From an uncultured Bacteroides sp. (lineage in GTDB: Bacteria > Bacteroidota > Bacteroidia > Bacteroidales > Bacteroidaceae), in NCBI GenBank assembly GCA_947074205.1, contig CAMTOQ010000004.1, positions 54,662 through 118,661 on the forward strand: 64,000 bases of DNA, given 5' to 3'. The translations under genes were made by a program, and so were the position numbers. Positions 25,628 to 33,418 of this stretch are shown piece by piece. The notes below the pieces were generated by a model. That model did not search any database and had not been told where the DNA came from. It worked only from the letters and a program-made list of their open reading frames with translations. Each line of letters begins with the position of its first letter. The first letter of the stretch is position 1.

Positions 25628-26668
25628 CTATACCAATTTTTCAAGGAAAATATCAATTGGTCGAGGCACGGGATAGGCTGCTATTTCGTCTATATGAACT
25701 CTTTGGTAAGGGGCTGACAGAAGAAAGCCCTCTTTAACCTCAACTTCATAAAAGTTTAGATGAAGTATTTGATGTGATAACACATGCTTCAAACTGGAGT
25801 GAGGAACAAGAAGATAATCGTGTTCCAAACTAGTAAAGAGTTGTAAATAACCGGTTTCAGTTTGAAGTTGATCCATACTAAGCTCTTCACTCGTCTCAAT
25901 AAGAGGAAATTGATACAAATTCTTCCAAATATCCTCCTCTTGCCGCTTGTGCAAAAACAAGTAGTCTCCTTGTCGAATAAAGAAATAATTGAAAAAGCGA
26001 TTTCGCACTTTCGTCTTCTTTTGTTTCACGGGTAGTTGAGATACTACACCAAGGCGAAAAGCCGCACAACCTTCAACTAAAGGACAAGAAGCACAGTCAG
26101 GATTTTTAGGCACACACTGCTGTGCACCAAAATCCATTATAGCTTGATTGTAATCGTCAGGCGCATTAACATCGAGCATCTCATCTGCCAAAGCTTTAAA
26201 TCGCTTTTTACCCTGAGTAGTATCAATAGGTGTGTCAACATTAAAATAGCGCGCCAACACACGATATACATTGCCATCTACTACCGCAAAGGGCATACCG
26301 TAAGCAAAAGAGCAAATAGCAGCAGCGGTATAATCGCCTACCCCTTTCAAAGCCTTCACCTCTGCATATGTAGAAGGAAAAATCCCATTCATGCTGCGAG
26401 CTGCTGCATGCAGATTGCGAGCCCTAGAATAATAGCCTAAACCTTGCCAATAGGTCAAAACCTCTTCCTCTTCTGCATCGGCCAAATCTTGTAAAGTTGG
26501 GAATCGACTAATAAAGCGACGAAAATAATCATAACCTTGTGCCACCCTAGTCTGTTGAAGGATTATCTCTGAAATCCAGATAACATAAGGATCCTTAGTA
26601 TCACGCCACGGCAAATCACGCCCATGCACACTATACCAAGACAATATCTTTTTACTTATCACACTCAC
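25628..26668 (-). CDS. mutY: A/G-specific adenine glycosylase
   Basis: 346 residues. MutY removes adenine mispaired with 8-oxoguanine. Catalytic Glu34 (SEIILQQTRV), helix-hairpin-helix LKGVGDYTAAAI at 107-118, catalytic Asp131 (VVDGNVYRVLAR) and the iron-sulfur cluster cysteines C175-x6-C182-x2-C185-x5-C191 are all present. The C-terminal third is the MutT-like 8-oxoG recognition domain (FLHKRQEEDIWKNLYQFPL). A minus-strand -7 element TATCTTTG lies at 26709-26702, about 30 bases before the start. Confidence 0.95.
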   Translation of the reverse strand: MSVISKKILSWYSVHGRDLPWRDTKDPYVIWISEIILQQTRVAQGYDYFRRFISRFPTLQDLADAEEEEVLTYWQGLGYYSRARNLHAAARSMNGIFPSTYAEVKALKGVGDYTAAAICSFAYGMPFAVVDGNVYRVLARYFNVDTPIDTTQGKKRFKALADEMLDVNAPDDYNQAIMDFGAQQCVPKNPDCASCPLVEGCAAFRLGVVSQLPVKQKKTKVRNRFFNYFFIRQGDYLFLHKRQEEDIWKNLYQFPLIETSEELSMDQLQTETGYLQLFTSLEHDYLLVPHSSLKHVLSHQILHLNFYEVEVKEGFLLSAPYQRVHIDEIAAYPVPRPIDIFLEKLV

Positions 26669-26974
26669 TACCCTACTCCTTTTAGTTGATTACATATAAT
26701 ACAAAGATACGCGTTATAAAAAAAGCACGTAAAATGCTGCTACTATTTTAGAGTTTTTACAAGCCAAAGAGAACAATTTAACAGATACAAGCATTGTATG
26801 TTATATTTTAACCGAAAGGAGAAAAAAGAGCTAATTATTGCATCAGTAAAACATGAAAAGAAAACGCAAGAAAATAGAGGACGAAAAAGAAGAATTATTA
26901 AGTTAATCAGATAAGTATCAAAGTGTTAATCTACAACATCTTTACGAAACCCACATAAATAAAAGGAACATTGT
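26669..26974. other. intergenic region between divergent mutY and HU genes
   Basis: AT-rich spacer. It contains the mutY -7 element (minus, 26702-26709) and the HU promoter at its right end. A 17-codon frame at 26853-26906 encodes a very basic then acidic peptide (starting MKRKRKK) but has no further support. No RNA gene was recognised. Confidence 0.5.
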
Positions 26975-27005
26975 TTTGATAGTTACGGGAAAAGCTATAT
27001 ATTTG
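26975..27005 (+). promoter_or_regulatory. promoter of the HU gene
   Basis: TTTG at 26975-26978, 19 bp, exact TATATTTG at 26998-27005. The start near 27010 leaves a leader of about 48 bases. It may also drive the small ribosomal protein and RNase genes downstream. Confidence 0.8.
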
Positions 27006-27057
27006 CAGTCCAAAAAATTAGCAAGAATACAGTAATAATATTATTTGGATCAATAAA

Positions 27058-27333
27058 ATGACGAAAGCAGATATTGTAAACGAGATTTCAAAGAATACAG
27101 GTCTCGACAAAATTGACGTGCTAACTACAATCGAGGCATTCATGGAAACAGTAAAAGACTCTCTATCAAAAGAGGAGAACGTTTACCTTCGTGGATTTGG
27201 TAGTTTCATCGTAAAGAAAAGAGCTCAAAAAACAGCTCGTAACATTTCGAAGAACACAACTATCATTATTCCTGAGCACAACATACCAGCTTTTAAACCA
27301 GCAAAAACGTTTACGATCTCGGTAAAGAAATAA
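27058..27333 (+). CDS. HU/IHF-family DNA-binding protein
   Basis: 91 residues, the normal length. N-terminal helices MTKADIVNEISKNTGLDKID, then the beta saddle VYLRGFGSFIVKKRAQKTAR with the G-F-G-S-F turn, and a DNA-binding arm in which NTTIIIPEHNIPAFKPAKTF carries the arm-tip proline and the P-A-F-K-P-x-K-x-F motif. It bends and compacts DNA. It is first in a probable HU - bS22-like - RNase G/E unit whose gene order is common in Bacteroidales. Confidence 0.93.
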   Translation: MTKADIVNEISKNTGLDKIDVLTTIEAFMETVKDSLSKEENVYLRGFGSFIVKKRAQKTARNISKNTTIIIPEHNIPAFKPAKTFTISVKK

Positions 27334-27367
27334 TAAATATAGTATTAACCATAAAAAAAAAGAAGCT

Positions 27368-27460
27368 ATGCCAAGCGGAAAGAAGAAAAAAAGACATAAA
27401 ATGTCTACGCATAAGCGTAAAAAAAGACTAAGAAAGAACAGACATAAAAGCAAAAAGTAA
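27368..27460 (+). CDS. 30-residue AURKAIP1/COX24-domain (mS38/bS22-like) ribosomal protein
   Basis: A very short gene, ATG at 27368 and TAA at 27458-27460. It encodes MPSGKKKKRHKMSTHKRKKR followed by LRKNRHKSKK, with 20 of 30 residues Lys, Arg or His. The pattern S-T-H-K-R-K-K-R-L-R-K-N-R matches the COX24/AURKAIP1 domain of mitochondrial ribosomal protein mS38 and the small bacterial bS22, which sits near the decoding centre of the small subunit. An A-rich stretch before AGAAGCT ATG may help initiation. It lies 34 bp after the HU stop. It is easily missed because of its length. Confidence 0.8.
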   Translation: MPSGKKKKRHKMSTHKRKKRLRKNRHKSKK

Positions 27461-27489
27461 TTTTTATAGTCTGAATTAGGTCAGAAATA

Positions 27490-27531
27490 AAGAACAAACT
27501 TGAAAAGCTTAAGTCTTTTAAGTTTGTTCTT
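27490..27531 (+). promoter_or_regulatory. stem-loop in the RNase G/E leader
   Basis: A 12-bp perfect stem (27490-27501 with 27520-27531), extended inward by about four more pairs including one G-U. No clean T-run follows (CGTTTAATT), so it may be a weak terminator, a processing site or a control element between the bS22-like and RNase genes. Confidence 0.55.
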
Positions 27532-27548
27532 CGTTTAATTAGGGGTTT

Positions 27549-27575
27549 CAAAAGATGAGTATCTTCTATCTTTTG
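27549..27575 (+). promoter_or_regulatory. second stem-loop just upstream of the RNase G/E start
   Basis: CAAAAGAT (27549-27556) pairs perfectly with ATCTTTTG (27568-27575) around an 11-base loop, ending 24 bases before the GTG at 27600. Confidence 0.45.
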
Positions 27576-27599
27576 AGATAATGATAAAAAATTTAAATT

Positions 27600-29174
27600 G
27601 TGACAAGCGAATTAGTAGTAGATGTACAACCCAAAGAGGTGTCTATCGCTCTGCTCGAAGACAAGAGTCTTGTAGAGCTTCAGAGCGAAGGAAGAAATGC
27701 CTCATTTGCGGTGGGAAATATGTATTTAGGACGTGTCAAAAAACTGATGCCCGGGCTTAATGCATGTTTCGTAGATGTAGGCTATGAGAAAGACGCTTTT
27801 CTTCATTACCTTGATTTAGGACCACAATTTAACTCACTAAACAAGTATGTTAAGCAGACTGTAAGTGATAGGAAAAAGCTTAATCCAATTTCAAAAGCTA
27901 CCATTCTTCCCGACTTAGAAAAAGATGGCGCCATTGCCAACACATTAAAAGTGGGTCAAGAAATTGTAGTGCAAATCGTAAAAGAACCGATATCTACCAA
28001 AGGTCCACGACTAACTTCCGAGATCTCTTTTGCCGGAAGATATTTAGTCCTCATCCCTTTCAACGATAAGGTTTCTGTCTCACAAAAGATTAAATCGAGC
28101 GAAGAGCGCGCACGCCTTAAACAGTTGCTAATGAGCATAAAACCCAAGAATTTTGGAGTCATTGTTCGCACTGTAGCAGAGGGTAAGCGAGTAGCAGAAC
28201 TCGATGGAGAGCTTAAAATATTACTTAAACACTGGGAAGAAGCTATTACCAAAGTACAAAAGTACACAAAGCTTCCCACGCTTATTTACGAAGAAACTAG
28301 CCGGGCTGTAGGTCTTCTACGCGATCTTTTCAACCCTTCATTTGAGAACATTTATGTGAACAATGAAGAGGTTTATAGTGAAATTAGAGATTATGTAGGA
28401 CTCATTGCACCCGAGAGAATAGGAATTGTCAAGCTTTACAAAGGCCAACTGCCGGTTTATGACAACTTTGGTATCACCAAACAAATCAAGTCATCTTTAG
28501 GCAAGACAGTATCCTATAAAAGTGGGGCTTACCTCATCATCGAACACACAGAAGCGCTGCATGTAGTCGATGTAAATAGTGGTAACCGCACTAAAAACGC
28601 CAATGGACAAGAGGCAAACGCACTAGAGGTTAACTTAGGGGCAGCAGATGAACTAGCTCGCCAACTGCGATTAAGAGATATGGGAGGCATTATCGTTGTC
28701 GATTTTATCGATATGAACGAAGCCGAAAACCGACAAAAACTCTACGAGCGTATGTGCTTGAATATGCAGAAGGACAGAGCAAGACACAACATCTTACCAC
28801 TCAGTAAATTTGGTCTGATGCAAATCACACGCCAACGAGTTAGACCTGCTATGGATATCAACACATCCGAATCTTGTCCAACCTGCTTCGGTAAAGGGAA
28901 GATTAAGTCTTCTATCTTGTTTACCGATACTTTAGAGAGTAAAATTGACTACCTAGTCAACAAATTGAAGATTAAGAAATTCTCATTGCATGTACATCCG
29001 TATATTGCCGCCTTTATAAACAAAGGTTTATACTCCCTGAAATGGAAGTGGCGGATGAAATATGGATGGGGCGTAAAAATCATTCCTAGCCAAAAATTGG
29101 CTTTCCTACAATATGTGTTCTATGATGCACAAGGCGAGGAAATCGATATGAAGGAAGAGATTGAGATTAAATAA
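27600..29174 (+). CDS. rng: RNase G/E family endoribonuclease
   Basis: 524 residues starting at GTG 27600 (MTSELVVDV..., the usual N-terminus). An S1 RNA-binding domain lies near 36-130 (GNMYLGRVKKLMPGLNACFV). The DNase I-like catalytic domain carries both metal-binding aspartates, in HVVDVNSGNRT near 322 and IVVDFIDMN near 362. The zinc-link CPTCFGKGK follows near 428. The long scaffold tail of E. coli RNase E is absent, so RNase G is the better comparison. It cuts single-stranded, AU-rich RNA and matures rRNA. Two stem-loops lie in its leader. Confidence 0.92.
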   Translation: MTSELVVDVQPKEVSIALLEDKSLVELQSEGRNASFAVGNMYLGRVKKLMPGLNACFVDVGYEKDAFLHYLDLGPQFNSLNKYVKQTVSDRKKLNPISKATILPDLEKDGAIANTLKVGQEIVVQIVKEPISTKGPRLTSEISFAGRYLVLIPFNDKVSVSQKIKSSEERARLKQLLMSIKPKNFGVIVRTVAEGKRVAELDGELKILLKHWEEAITKVQKYTKLPTLIYEETSRAVGLLRDLFNPSFENIYVNNEEVYSEIRDYVGLIAPERIGIVKLYKGQLPVYDNFGITKQIKSSLGKTVSYKSGAYLIIEHTEALHVVDVNSGNRTKNANGQEANALEVNLGAADELARQLRLRDMGGIIVVDFIDMNEAENRQKLYERMCLNMQKDRARHNILPLSKFGLMQITRQRVRPAMDINTSESCPTCFGKGKIKSSILFTDTLESKIDYLVNKLKIKKFSLHVHPYIAAFINKGLYSLKWKWRMKYGWGVKIIPSQKLAFLQYVFYDAQGEEIDMKEEIEIK

Positions 29175-29212
29175 AAAATGTGGGTGCGATTTTGGTCACA
29201 CCCACATTTTTT
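29173..29212. terminator. bidirectional terminator between rng and the HAD gene
   Basis: A perfect 14-bp stem (29173-29186 with 29199-29212), A-run on the left and T-run on the right, between convergent genes. It starts inside the rng stop codon region. Confidence 0.92.
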
Positions 29213-29231
29213 GTATCTAAACTTCTGCCAA

Positions 29232-29945
29232 TTAAAGGAGCTTCTCGCCCAATTCACTAATACTTTCTATAGATGTATAGTCGGTAGGCTTTTCTCCCCC
29301 GGCCGGTATACCTTGCACAACTTGTGCACCAATTGCCATACCGGGCAGAATATCGTTCTTCTTAGAATCGCCAACAATTAAAACTTCGCTAGGCTGCAGA
29401 CCTTGACGTTCGATAGCTATCTGCCATAGGGCCGGATCGGGCTTACGCACTTTCTCTATAGTAGAGTCTGTGATAGAAGCAAACAACGATGCAATCCCCA
29501 TATCGCTAACTATCTTTGCCACATTCCCATAATAGTTGGAAACCAACAGAAGTGTGTACTTCTTGGCCAACTTTTCTAACGTAGGCATTGCCAAAGCAAC
29601 ATAAGCCGAAGAGTAATCAGTTACAAGTTTAGCGGCTCTAGCGGCCAAAGCGGATAACTCATCAGCGCTAATAGTCAATATATTATTCTCCGATAAGTAG
29701 GTAAACTGATAGGTGGCTTTAAACAATTGCGTCTCCAACAGTGAGTGAGTTGGTAGCACAGGCTGATCACTCTCCATTTTGCGTTCCGCATAGACGTAAG
29801 CATCCCAAAAGTTCTCTTTCGTCAATGGCAGCTGCATTTCCTTGGTATAAAGCTGGAGGTAAATATCCATCCAGTGAAGAAATGGAGAGTCTAGTGTCCC
29901 TCCAAAATCGAAGGCTATCGCCTTTATATTCTCTTTATTAAGCAT
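29232..29945 (-). CDS. HAD-superfamily phosphatase of the inositol-lipid operon
   Basis: 237 residues from the ATG at 29945; the frame is open to 30008, but that stretch lies inside the upstream gene. HAD motifs: I is FDFGGTLDS (the second acidic residue of the usual DxD is replaced by Gly: D-F-G), II is LLLVSNYYG, III is the lysine in EKVRKPDP, and IV is VGDSKKND. The D-x-G form of motif I still keeps the nucleophilic aspartate. As last gene of the operon, overlapping the flippase gene by 8 bp, a role in removing the phosphate from a phosphatidylinositol-phosphate-like intermediate fits. The substrate is inferred from context. Confidence 0.75.
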   Translation of the reverse strand: MLNKENIKAIAFDFGGTLDSPFLHWMDIYLQLYTKEMQLPLTKENFWDAYVYAERKMESDQPVLPTHSLLETQLFKATYQFTYLSENNILTISADELSALAARAAKLVTDYSSAYVALAMPTLEKLAKKYTLLLVSNYYGNVAKIVSDMGIASLFASITDSTIEKVRKPDPALWQIAIERQGLQPSEVLIVGDSKKNDILPGMAIGAQVVQGIPAGGEKPTDYTSIESISELGEKLL

Positions 29946-30942
29946 CTTTTTTATTTCCAAATTTGACCAAAACAAGTCCCACAACAATCCAAAAGCACTC
30001 ACGAACACGAGTTATCAAGGCTGCATACACCCCATAAGCACCCGATAAAGATAATCCGGCTACCGCTAACGCAAATCCACCTTCACGTCCTCCGAGTTGC
30101 ATCGGCAGAAAGAACAGGATATTTGCCATTAACGATGAGAATGCTACTACCAGGATGCAGTCCACAAAACTAACATCCGAAGTGAGTATATTAAGAATCA
30201 ACCATATCTCAAGGCATCCCACTATACGGGCTACAAACTCTAGTGAAAGCGAAGCATAAAATGTGCTCTTCTTTTGCTTGTGAAGCAAAGCTATCTGCTG
30301 GTCGATATTTTCTAGTTTCTCTTTGTTGTTTTCAGCAAAACGAATAGCATATTTCTTCAGGAAAGGAATATGCCCACCAATATTGACACAAGCCTTTGCC
30401 ATTCCGTTTCTATAACCTTTCATAAAGATAGCCGAAAGAAACAGGCAAAGTAGTGTTACTAGTGATAAGATTATTCCCATCTCCACGCTCACCTGGTAGA
30501 ACGACACATAGAGCAATACTGCTGCTATCCAAAACACGAAATGAGAAAAGATATGCATCATCACATAGAGCACCACAGACGAAGTGGCGCGCTCCACTCC
30601 CACATACGGTTTCAGCTCCATGATGCGGTAAGGTTCACCACCCATCAACCCAACAGGTGTCACATAGTTGATAGCAAAGCCCGAAACGGTATACTTAAAA
30701 AGTCGTGCGAAAGAGAGAGTATAAAGACTACCACTGCTACGCAAAATGATATACCATGAAGCGGTGTTGATGACATAGATAAACAGCCATAGCACTAATA
30801 TCAAGGGAAGATAGTAACCCGCTCGCTGCAAGTTCTCCAACAGTTCATCGTAAGAAATGTCGAAATTGAAGAGCATAATAGCAACAGCTACTACCCCGAA
30901 AAGAAGAAATATATTACGAAAACGACTACTCATGTTTTGCAT
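29938..30942 (-). CDS. YbhN/AglD-like flippase-domain membrane protein
   Basis: 334 residues with about eight transmembrane helices, of the lysylphosphatidylglycerol synthase N-terminal (UPF0104/YbhN) type. Family blocks include YTVSGFAINYVTPVGLMGGE and the late QLGGREGGFALAVAGLS. Such proteins are thought to move lipids or lipid-linked sugars between leaflets. The start is either 30942 or an ATG three codons later. The first 17 bp overlap the phosphatidyltransferase gene and the last 8 bp overlap the HAD gene, so it is translated with them. A role in flipping the inositol lipid is inferred. Confidence 0.75.
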   Translation of the reverse strand: MQNMSSRFRNIFLLFGVVAVAIMLFNFDISYDELLENLQRAGYYLPLILVLWLFIYVINTASWYIILRSSGSLYTLSFARLFKYTVSGFAINYVTPVGLMGGEPYRIMELKPYVGVERATSSVVLYVMMHIFSHFVFWIAAVLLYVSFYQVSVEMGIILSLVTLLCLFLSAIFMKGYRNGMAKACVNIGGHIPFLKKYAIRFAENNKEKLENIDQQIALLHKQKKSTFYASLSLEFVARIVGCLEIWLILNILTSDVSFVDCILVVAFSSLMANILFFLPMQLGGREGGFALAVAGLSLSGAYGVYAALITRVRECFWIVVGLVLVKFGNKKDA

Positions 30943-31846
30943 CTAAATAGTTACACAAACTCTTACTCAACTTCTCATGTTTCACTATCATATAGACCAG
31001 CAAAACATTAAGCACTGTCATCTCGAAAACGAAATAGGCCCAGGGCAGATCAAAAAGTAGCGAGAGAAAGAGTGCAACAACGCGAGTGTTGAACGAAAGT
31101 ATATTAGTATATTTCATCAAAGGCAAACTACCCTTTCTGAAACGTTCGCATATATCTTGGGGGATCGCATCACCATACTGCGAACGCAGCTTCTTAAAGA
31201 ATAGTTGGAATTTTGGGGTCAACTGTTCTTGCGAACGAGTATAACGAGCATAAAACCAAATAAACAGTTTAAAGAAACCCTGTTTACCCCACGACAGTGA
31301 GTGGAAAAGTTCTTCTTGTTGTTTTGAATTATCCAACTCACTACCCGCTTTACCCTTCAAAAAGAAAAGATGAATATTGCGATAATAGTCTGCCATTGCA
31401 GCTTGTTTACTATGAAAAAAGCCAGTTACGGCTGCAAGAATCCAGATCCAATATCCCCATTCACCAGTCAAACGCAAACAGATAGCTGCATAGATTGTAA
31501 TAAACCAAATATCTCCGCACAGTCCGTCCAAAATGCGTCCTAGCTCAGATTTCTGGCCTGTCATACGTGCCAACTGTCCATCAGCACTATCGTACATATT
31601 GGCCCAAACTAAAAAACACATGCCAACCATATTGATCAGCACGTCGTTGAAATAAAAAAGACAACCTGCAATCACTCCTAGAAATATAGAAGCTATCGTT
31701 ACAGCGTTGGGTGAGACACCTATCTTTTCAAATAGAAGTGCCCATCTATAGCCCACCGGGCGATAAAAAAGCAGGTCGATCCACTCTTCGGTATCAGCCG
31801 ATTTAAGTGAGGCCTGCAAATTCTTGTTTGTTGTTCCGTTACTCAT
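30926..31846 (-). CDS. CDP-alcohol phosphatidyltransferase (probable inositol-phosphate lipid synthase)
   Basis: 306 residues, about six membrane helices. The active-site motif is at 86-112: D86-S-A-D89-G-Q-L-A-R94 then G103-x3-D107. In the family signature the last aspartate stands four residues after the third; here the sequence is D107-G-L-C-G-D112, so the final aspartate is one place further along. The enzyme joins a CDP-activated group to an alcohol. Beside an inositol-phosphate synthase, its likely product is a phosphatidylinositol-phosphate or a related inositol phospholipid. Its ATG overlaps the stop of the ATP-grasp gene as TAATG. Phosphatidylserine or other headgroups cannot be excluded by sequence alone. 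Confidence 0.8.
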   Translation of the reverse strand: MSNGTTNKNLQASLKSADTEEWIDLLFYRPVGYRWALLFEKIGVSPNAVTIASIFLGVIAGCLFYFNDVLINMVGMCFLVWANMYDSADGQLARMTGQKSELGRILDGLCGDIWFITIYAAICLRLTGEWGYWIWILAAVTGFFHSKQAAMADYYRNIHLFFLKGKAGSELDNSKQQEELFHSLSWGKQGFFKLFIWFYARYTRSQEQLTPKFQLFFKKLRSQYGDAIPQDICERFRKGSLPLMKYTNILSFNTRVVALFLSLLFDLPWAYFVFEMTVLNVLLVYMIVKHEKLSKSLCNYLDAKHE

Positions 31847-32709
31847 TAGTCAATAATTGAATCTTCAAGTATAGACTGCCCAATTGCTTTAGCAGCTTCC
31901 TTACGACAAGGAGCAAAGCTTGGCCAATCATTGAAGTCTATAATTCGGATTTCTCCATCGGGCGAGACGATACAGTCGCCACCGTAGATTTTTACATTTA
32001 AAAGATTTGCTGCATCGGTACATAGTGCGCGCAGCTTGTCCACAGAGAAATTAATGCCGCGCGGTTCGCCATTGATAGCCTCCAACCCAAACTTGCTATG
32101 CACTCCTATCTGAGGATAAAACCAATGAAAGAAATCGCTACCATGTACACCGTAAAACTTGATAAGATCGCCCACCAAGTGTTGATTAATCACAACTCTA
32201 TCAATGCCTCTCAATGCATATTCGGCCATCACAGAGCGAAGTTCATCATTGGTGCGCACATAGGTCACATCTTCCTTGTTGATGGCATGAAAGTCTGCAC
32301 GTTTCACCCAGCAAGGCTCATAAATTTTGGGTAAATGCGAGAAATCCTCACACTTATAAGTTTCCAATATAACACTATCAGGATGAGGAATACCGGCATC
32401 AATAAAAGAGCGAGTCATTTGCTCTCTAGTACAATTTTCAATACCGAAAGCTGAATTAAACGCTTTTACGCCTTCCTCTTTTTCCAATCTTTGTAGTTTA
32501 CGAATAGCAGCCTTGCTTCTCATCATGGTAAAAACATGATCTTCGATATCAGGATTCGTAAGAAATACATGCTCAGTATAGTAGTTAACTTTGTGACCTT
32601 GTTCGTGAAGATAGTTAGCCACTTCAGTGAAGATAGCAGAGTCGTTACCTACATGATTGGGAGAAAAAACGGAGTAGCGCTGAATAGCGGCAAATGTTAG
32701 TGATTTCAT
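31846..32709 (-). CDS. ATP-grasp-like protein of the inositol-lipid operon
   Basis: 287 residues, soluble. It begins with a Rossmann-like part (SPNHVGNDSAIFTEVANYL), then shows features of an ATP-grasp fold: basic residues in CWVKRADFHAINKEDV near 138, a nucleotide-edge strand RVVINQHLVGDLIKFYGV near 176, and a metal-binding end GGDCIVSPDGEIRIIDFND near 248 with acidic residues on the last strand. ATP-grasp enzymes are ligases or kinases; inositol tris/tetrakisphosphate kinases share this fold. It starts 1 bp after the stop of the nucleotidyltransferase gene and ends in a TAATG overlap with the lipid synthase gene, so it belongs to the pathway. Its reaction is not known to me. Confidence 0.6.
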   Translation of the reverse strand: MKSLTFAAIQRYSVFSPNHVGNDSAIFTEVANYLHEQGHKVNYYTEHVFLTNPDIEDHVFTMMRSKAAIRKLQRLEKEEGVKAFNSAFGIENCTREQMTRSFIDAGIPHPDSVILETYKCEDFSHLPKIYEPCWVKRADFHAINKEDVTYVRTNDELRSVMAEYALRGIDRVVINQHLVGDLIKFYGVHGSDFFHWFYPQIGVHSKFGLEAINGEPRGINFSVDKLRALCTDAANLLNVKIYGGDCIVSPDGEIRIIDFNDWPSFAPCRKEAAKAIGQSILEDSIID

Positions 32710-32710
32710 C

Positions 32711-33415
32711 TTATAGTGTTTTCAGAAAGATCTCAGCTTTTGGTATATCGGCTGCATGATCTATATCTATAATTTTGGAGAATGGGTAGGTACGTAATTT
32801 CAAACCACTGTCTACTAGATACTGTTGAAACCCACGCATACGGCTCACCCCCGATTCAATAGCCAAGGGAAGTAGCCTCAACGCTGCCTGGTTCATACAG
32901 TAAATTCCTCCTGAAATAAACTTACTCCCCACATAATCTGCATTAGCGTAGCCGGTTATAGCGAGAGTTTCATCTGTCTTGACATAGAGCGGCGTTTCAT
33001 CGTCTACATAGTCGGTTACCGCCATTAAAGCATCGCAATCGTCGGCATTGGCAAACTCTGCAATATAGGCTTCAAACTCTTGTTCAGAAAAGATTGGGTC
33101 TACTGTAGTCAAACAAAACTTATCGCCATCCTCCAAGAAAGGTTTAAGTTCGTTGAAACTACGAAATGAGTCAGGAGTAGATTTTATAATAATGTGCAAA
33201 GGAACCGGCAGTGATAGCTGTTCTAAATACTGGCGCACCTCTGTCATAGTTTCATTAATAATGATGCAGATTGACTCCGCATCATTATTAATAAATATCT
33301 TGAATAACCGATTAAGCAAAGGCACTCCCAAGATAGGGACAAGAGGTTTAGGAGTAGTAACTCCTTCGGCCTGTAGCCTAGAGCCTTCGCCGGCTGCAAT
33401 CAAAGCATACTTCAT
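32711..33415 (-). CDS. sugar-nucleotidyltransferase-like protein (NTP transferase)
   Basis: 234 residues with the nucleotidyltransferase signature ALIAAGEGSRLQ at the N-terminus, followed by KPLVPILGVPLLNR; the metal-binding acidic region is LTTVDPIF near 100. It would attach a nucleotide to a phosphorylated sugar or polyol. Here it is placed between inositol-phosphate synthase (3-bp gap) and the ATP-grasp gene (1-bp gap), so a substrate such as inositol phosphate (forming CDP-inositol) is an attractive but unproven idea. Archaeal inositol-phosphate cytidylyltransferases belong to the same superfamily. Confidence 0.72.
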   Translation of the reverse strand: MKYALIAAGEGSRLQAEGVTTPKPLVPILGVPLLNRLFKIFINNDAESICIIINETMTEVRQYLEQLSLPVPLHIIIKSTPDSFRSFNELKPFLEDGDKFCLTTVDPIFSEQEFEAYIAEFANADDCDALMAVTDYVDDETPLYVKTDETLAITGYANADYVGSKFISGGIYCMNQAALRLLPLAIESGVSRMRGFQQYLVDSGLKLRTYPFSKIIDIDHAADIPKAEIFLKTL

Positions 33416-33418
33416 GGA

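Noticed and set aside
26853..26906. A 17-codon frame (MKRKRKK...) upstream of the HU gene
   Set aside because: Too short to support; no promoter of the exact consensus before it and no known leader peptide of this type.
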